The notes under the pieces were generated by a model, which saw nothing but the letters and a program-made list of their open reading frames with translations, ran no database searches and had not been told where the DNA came from. Below are positions 5,975 to 8,211 of a stretch of DNA of 8,211 bases, one piece after another. Made by a program: the position numbers and the translations under genes. The DNA comes from a bacterium (GTDB taxonomy: Bacteria; Zixibacteria; MSB-5A5; GN15; FEB-12), in the NCBI GenBank assembly GCA_030668045.1, contig DAOUUR010000077.1:1-8211 (forward strand), given 5' to 3'. How positions within the stretch are numbered: position 1 is the stretch's first letter; each line of letters opens with the position of its first letter.

Positions 5975-8072
5975 TACTGTCCTGCTGAAGCGCTTCCTGA
6001 AGTTCCAACTGTAGCTGACCGACTGCCTCAGAGCCGGGTTTCATTTGTCGATATTTCCCAAGTGTCTCTCTGGCTTCATCATACTTACCAACGGCGATAC
6101 TTGCCCTGATGAGAGGTTCCAGCAGAAGGGCACTTCGCGAACCCGATTTGAGCGCCTCATTGAGATAAACATAGGCCGAATCGGACTGCTGCAACTCGAC
6201 AAAGACCAAACCGATGTTCAACGAAACGATAGCCTCGCGAGGTTTCATCAAGGCAGCTCGCCCGAATCGGTCCAGCGCGTCGGGAAAGTTCTTCATCCGC
6301 GTCAGGATAACGCCGAAAAGAAATTCGGTATCAAAATCGTTCGGACGAATAGACGAGCTATGCACGACATGCTGAATTGCCTGCAGGAACATTCCACGTT
6401 GCATCTCCATCTCGGCAAGACGGGTAAGGTAGCTCGGATTATCAGGATCGAAAGCGACAGCGTTGCCCGCACAGTAGAACGCAGAATCGGGAAGGTTGGC
6501 ACGGCTGTAGATCAGGTCAAGAGTGTGCCATGCTGCCGGGCTGGATATTCTTGTCTGGAGGCGACGGAGCAGACTCCGTTCGGCCAGCGCGGATTCGGTG
6601 ACTTCGGCGTCAAGAGTCAGTCCCCATCCAAGTGCGGCCTCGGCATCGCGGTGACTGCTCTGGTGGTGTGGTTCGTCCCAAAGGATTCCATCGAGGTGCT
6701 CGGTGGCGCGACTCAGGTTATTCTTCTCGTAGATGTTGGGTGCAATCTGTACCAGCAGAACAGCGATAGCCGGTACCAGCCAGATTGGGTTGATGGTCTT
6801 GTTCAGGCGGTATCTATAGAGCCAACCAACGCCCCACAGCGTCAAAGGGAAACCGAACAACGAAAACGCAGCCCAATCACGAGGCATACCCAGCGATGGT
6901 TCAATCCAGAAAGAAATGACAAAAGAGAGCAGAGCAGCCAGACCGAGAAGGTTCAATTCGATATCGTTAGTGCCACGGCGACTTCGTCCGATCAATCGAA
7001 CAGCCAGCAGAACAGCTCCAAGCGGCGCGACCATAATGATCAAATTGAAAATGTCGAGCCATCGCTCCGGAGTTAAGAATGCATACGATACGCCCTGCAT
7101 CGGCCAAATCAACAATAGCCAGGGCGGCAACTCCCCCAACTGTGCCAGCAACGCTGCAACAAACGTTCCCGAAAGAACGATGATCGTGATTGATCGGAAT
7201 GTAAGTCCATACGGTAAGCGACGGTTATTGTCCCGTCGGTATAGGATGCTGATTGCCGCTACAATCAGGAACGAAAAGGCAGGCCAGTAGGATAGGGTTG
7301 CGACAACTCCCCAAACCAAGGCTGATTTCTCGGCGTGGCCAGTCCGCACATGATAGAGAGAATAATAGAGCGTCCAAAGTGCTGCCATCGTCGGCACTGT
7401 GTAGAATTCAACATAGCCAAAAAACAGGACTGTCGCCGAACTCGTCAGACAACAGATGATGATGAACAACCGAGCTAGAAAACTCTCCGCCAGCAGCCCG
7501 GAGAGCCGATAGATCGCCCAGAGTGCCGCTACGCCGGCGCCGCAATCGACAACTGCAAACGCATTGGCCACAGATACATCAGCTACCAGCGACAACAACT
7601 GAATAAAAACGAAGTGAACGACAACCGATAGCCATGTAGTCAAACCGCCTACCTGCAGGAGCCCAAGCTGACCGTCCTCAAGCTGCCTGATGATCTGAAA
7701 GCCGTTTCCATACACATGGGCTTCCGACCGCAGAAAAAAGAAGATCAGAAATAGCGTCAACGAAGCGATTATTGCCAGCCATGTAGTGTTCTGAGTTTCA
7801 CCGGAGAGCCCCGACTCGCGAAAGTTACCGCCAATCTTCTGCTGGATCGCTTCGCTCACTCTGGGAATCAGAGTCAGGGCCAGGATCGCAAGGAGAATAA
7901 TCGCCACCGGCTCAGGGAACAGGCTCCAGAGGTTGAAACCCCAGGCCGGATATCCGGGAATAAATACGCCGATCATGCTCAGCGCGATAATCAGACCATA
8001 GGCAAACAGCAGTTGTCGCGGTAGCCCAAAACCGTCGGTAGTGCTATTTTGTTCTGTTTGCGATACTGTCAT
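5958..8072 (-). CDS. Polytopic membrane protein with C-terminal TPR domain (GT-C-like architecture)
   Basis: The 704-residue protein starts at the ATG at 8072 (an in-frame TTG at 8084 would add four residues). About 12-13 hydrophobic segments fill residues 21 to 443, including 21-40, 54-71, 96-115, 145-165, 201-219, 250-275, 292-310, 341-360, 374-391, 399-418 and 428-443. A hydrophilic region follows, and residues about 513-680 form four or so TPR-like helical pairs, for example AIQHVVHSSSIRPND, ALDRFGRAALMKP and YDEARETLGKYRQMKPG. TPRs normally bind other proteins. The layout resembles membrane proteins of uncultivated phyla that combine a GT-C glycosyltransferase-like core with TPRs, but I see no convincing acidic catalytic pair in the first outer loop, where AHVYGNGFQIIRQLEDG lies at 118-134. 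A glycosyltransferase role is therefore only a guess. Neither start has a clear Shine-Dalgarno. Confidence 0.82.
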   Translation of the reverse strand: MTVSQTEQNSTTDGFGLPRQLLFAYGLIIALSMIGVFIPGYPAWGFNLWSLFPEPVAIILLAILALTLIPRVSEAIQQKIGGNFRESGLSGETQNTTWLAIIASLTLFLIFFFLRSEAHVYGNGFQIIRQLEDGQLGLLQVGGLTTWLSVVVHFVFIQLLSLVADVSVANAFAVVDCGAGVAALWAIYRLSGLLAESFLARLFIIICCLTSSATVLFFGYVEFYTVPTMAALWTLYYSLYHVRTGHAEKSALVWGVVATLSYWPAFSFLIVAAISILYRRDNNRRLPYGLTFRSITIIVLSGTFVAALLAQLGELPPWLLLIWPMQGVSYAFLTPERWLDIFNLIIMVAPLGAVLLAVRLIGRSRRGTNDIELNLLGLAALLSFVISFWIEPSLGMPRDWAAFSLFGFPLTLWGVGWLYRYRLNKTINPIWLVPAIAVLLVQIAPNIYEKNNLSRATEHLDGILWDEPHHQSSHRDAEAALGWGLTLDAEVTESALAERSLLRRLQTRISSPAAWHTLDLIYSRANLPDSAFYCAGNAVAFDPDNPSYLTRLAEMEMQRGMFLQAIQHVVHSSSIRPNDFDTEFLFGVILTRMKNFPDALDRFGRAALMKPREAIVSLNIGLVFVELQQSDSAYVYLNEALKSGSRSALLLEPLIRASIAVGKYDEARETLGKYRQMKPGSEAVGQLQLELQEALQQDSITAQQ

Positions 8073-8109
8073 ATCAGTGTGCAATCATCCCGGACTTTTC
8101 AGTTGGCGG

Positions 8110-8138
8110 AATATACACTACGAAACGAAATCTGTCCA
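8110..8138 (-). promoter_or_regulatory. Sigma70-type promoter of the membrane-TPR gene
   Basis: On the minus strand TGGACA (8133-8138) and TATATT (8110-8115) are separated by exactly 17 bases; each hexamer differs from consensus at one position. Transcription would start near 8103, about 30 bases ahead of the ATG at 8072. This is the best promoter match I found in the window and supports expression from its own start. Confidence 0.6.
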
Positions 8139-8153
8139 GTGTGCCGACGCTGC

Positions 8154-8211
8154 TCACGATGTTGGTGGGGGATAGAGTTTTAGCAGCGAGTCGAGCGTGC
8201 CTTGGTCTTTC
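8154..8211 (-). CDS. Possible C-terminal tail of an upstream gene (partial)
   Basis: On the minus strand one frame enters from the right edge, reads KDQGTLDSLLKLYPPPTS and stops with TGA at 8156-8154, just ahead of the promoter at 8138-8110. The composition looks like real protein (a short amphipathic helix followed by a Pro-rich end), and the position fits the end of a preceding gene. Only 18 residues are visible and the family cannot be recognised. Other frames here are also open over this short distance, so this is a weak call. Confidence 0.3.
   Translation of the reverse strand, partial: KDQGTLDSLLKLYPPPTS

Noticed and set aside
5987..5996. GAAGCGCTTC 10-bp palindrome near the convergent stops
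   Set aside because: It has five-base arms, no loop and no T-run; such palindromes are expected by chance and it codes for part of the TPR protein tail.
6045..7076. Long plus-strand open frame of 343 codons
   Set aside because: It lies wholly inside the membrane-TPR gene on the other strand. Its product has no hydrophobic or domain pattern, while the minus strand has helices and TPRs throughout.
8159..8211. Plus-strand ATG frame open to the right edge
   Set aside because: There is no Shine-Dalgarno, only 17 codons are visible, and the minus-strand tail reading fits the promoter layout better.

Overview
The window reads as ordinary chromosomal DNA from a bacterium, probably an uncultivated Gram-negative lineage. 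The genes have Sec-type signal peptides, a purine-rich Shine-Dalgarno on some genes, ABC-2 and EamA membrane proteins, and a large multi-pass protein with a TPR tail of a kind common in candidate phyla of the FCB/Zixibacteria type. That placement is an inference from protein style only. I saw no rRNA, tRNA, CRISPR array, IS element, integrase or phage gene, and no new defence or mobile system.

Layout. Positions 1-1550 (minus strand) hold a secreted protein made of five 41-residue beta-propeller-type repeats followed by a transglutaminase-like domain. It runs off the left edge and is cut by an in-frame TAA at 1038-1040. Positions 1551-1828 are a divergent intergenic region with a candidate promoter and a 15-bp palindrome that covers its -35 element. 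Positions 1829-3549 (plus) hold a two-gene ABC-2 type transporter operon, ATPase then permease, joined by an ATGA overlap. Positions 3647-5017 (plus) encode an M20-family metallo-dipeptidase with a complete set of metal ligands. Positions 5075-5974 (plus) encode a ten-helix EamA/DMT-type transporter. Positions 5958-8072 (minus) encode a roughly 704-residue membrane protein with about 12-13 helices and a C-terminal TPR domain. It converges on the EamA gene with a 17-bp overlap and has a good sigma70-type promoter at 8110-8138. The last 58 bases may carry the tail of one more minus-strand gene.

How the genes relate. Only the two ABC genes form a clear functional unit. The dipeptidase and the EamA transporter follow in the same direction with gaps of 97 and 57 bases; they could be co-transcribed, but nothing links them to one pathway. 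The most informative signals are the damaged propeller-transglutaminase gene, where both the stop codon and a Gln in the expected catalytic His position point to loss of function, and the palindromic candidate operator in front of the ABC operon.
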